DNA from: Competibacteraceae bacterium UBA2792
GTDB lineage: Bacteria > Pseudomonadota > Gammaproteobacteria > Competibacterales > Competibacteraceae
Length of the DNA: 7,449 nt
Reading direction: 5' to 3'
Assembly (NCBI GenBank): GCA_002352125.1
Contig: DEHU01000130.1
Location: 1-7,449, forward strand
This document shows, piece after piece, positions 6,720 through 7,449 of the stretch. Positions within the stretch are counted from its first letter, which is position 1. Every line of letters starts with the position of its first letter. Under the pieces are notes generated by a model. That model was given only the letters and a program-made list of their open reading frames with translations. It was not told where the DNA came from and made no database searches. Position numbers and translations under genes: made by a program.

Positions 6720-6787
6720 TAGGGTCGGTAACAGGTTCGGAATAACTCCGTTGGATAATCGAGACGAAGCAATCCCATACTGGAATC

Positions 6788-7449
6788 ATGATGCGAATAG
6801 GCGAATTTTCAACTTTTTTTCGACGGGAGGACGCTCGTCTCCGGTCTGATGACCTAGGGCGTTTGCGGCATCCAAACCAAGTGATCGCCGTTTGTGTCAG
6901 CCGCCGCCCCGCGCCGCAAAGAGAGCTCGGCCGTGGGCGCAGCGAATCGCAAGAATCTTCGTTTCCTTTGTCGGCGGTACAATTGGGGGCTTCGTTGTAT
7001 CTGCCGGCGACCCGTCCGGATTTGTTGGCCGTCGCCAGCGGCCGGAGATTGCCCGAGTTGCGCTCGGTCATTTTTTGCACCGAGGACGCGGTACACGGAC
7101 GGGATTTGGAGCGGGCACTCGGCAATTTGGCGGCGCTGTTGCCGAAGCTGGAGCCCGGACCCTTGTTGCGGTTCGTTCGGCCGCGCAATCCGACGGTATT
7201 GTGGCGGCTGTTGCAGTTGGACGGCATCGAGCGGATTCAAGGGTTCGCGCTGCCCAAATTCGGGCCGCACACCTTGGGGGACTGGCTACGGGTGTGGGAC
7301 GACAGCAAGGGCCATCATCTGTTGCCGATCTTGGAAACCGTCGAGACTTTCGATCATCGCAAGATGGAGATCATGCGGGACCGGCTGGAGGATTACGGGC
7401 TAAAGGACCGTATCTTGTGTTTGCGGATCGGCGGCAACGATCTGTTGAA
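6788..7449 (+). CDS. TIM-barrel C-C bond lyase, HpcH/HpaI / citrate lyase beta type, Ter-associated (partial, 3' end missing)
   Basis: This is the first 220 codons of a predicted lyase/aldolase of the CitE-like superfamily, in the branch named C-C_Bond_Lyase (PF15617) known from Ter clusters. The barrel begins at about residue 66 with LGASLYLPATRPDLL. It continues with SVIFCTEDAV (93-102; E99/D100 correspond to the acidic pair of CitE), LLRFVRPRNP (the substrate-binding arginine block), GFALPKFGP (the LPK of CitE), PILETVETFD (a metal-binding glutamate) and LRIGGNDLL at the window edge (the metal-site aspartate). An in-frame stop lies at 6743, so the start is at or after 6788. ATG 6788 or 6791 both lack a good Shine-Dalgarno. 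The first 63 residues are Arg/Ser-rich and unconserved in appearance, so a later start such as GTG 6881 or TTG 6968 is possible. Predicted to cleave or form a C-C bond in the pathway of the PRTase and HAD enzymes. Confidence 0.88.
   Translation, partial: MMRIGEFSTFFRREDARLRSDDLGRLRHPNQVIAVCVSRRPAPQRELGRGRSESQESSFPLSAVQLGASLYLPATRPDLLAVASGRRLPELRSVIFCTEDAVHGRDLERALGNLAALLPKLEPGPLLRFVRPRNPTVLWRLLQLDGIERIQGFALPKFGPHTLGDWLRVWDDSKGHHLLPILETVETFDHRKMEIMRDRLEDYGLKDRILCLRIGGNDLL

Noticed and set aside
6670..7227. A 186-codon upstream extension of the AIM24 frame
   Set aside because: It lies antisense to the conserved C-C lyase gene, and the family N-terminus with its Shine-Dalgarno starts at 6669.
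6894..7403. A 169-residue plus-strand frame near the right edge
   Set aside because: It is a shadow of the C-C lyase frame, rich in Cys, Arg and Trp, with no family signal.

Overview
The window looks like part of the chromosome of a GC-rich Pseudomonadota. Gammaproteobacteria is my best guess, from protein style and codon use only; I cannot name a genus. Every gene sits on one of two unrelated themes.

Left part (1-1577, minus strand): the start of a general L-amino-acid ABC uptake operon of the AapJQMP type (PAAT family). It holds a complete periplasmic binding protein (aapJ, 558-1577) followed by the N-terminal 157 codons of the first permease (aapQ), which runs off the left edge. A strong 8-bp hairpin lies between the two genes. 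A 409-nt spacer (1578-1986) then separates this operon from a divergent plus-strand operon.

Central part (1987-5944, plus strand): four tightly packed genes. They encode a CgeB-like GT-B glycosyltransferase, a phosphoribosyltransferase with a C-terminal TRSP domain, a small HAD-superfamily phosphatase, and a StiP/PRTase-like protein ending in a PELOTA-type RNA-binding domain. Spacings are +30, -16 and -4 nt, so the last three are probably translationally coupled.

Right part (5968-7449): a minus-strand AIM24/TIGR00266 family gene converges on the operon. A divergent plus-strand gene follows and is cut by the right edge. It encodes a TIM-barrel C-C bond lyase of the HpcH/HpaI/citrate lyase beta type, in the branch seen in Ter clusters.

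Together, PRTase-TRSP, HAD, StiP-PELOTA and the C-C bond lyase are the signature of the biosynthetic module described by comparative genomics next to tellurium-resistance (Ter) genes, and proposed to make a nucleoside-like metabolite. No TerB, TerC, TerD or ATP-grasp gene lies inside this window; they would be expected further right if the module is complete. The less familiar elements are the glycosyltransferase heading the operon and the opposite-strand AIM24 gene inside the module. The product and biological role are unproven. All family assignments come from reading motifs by eye, not from database searches.
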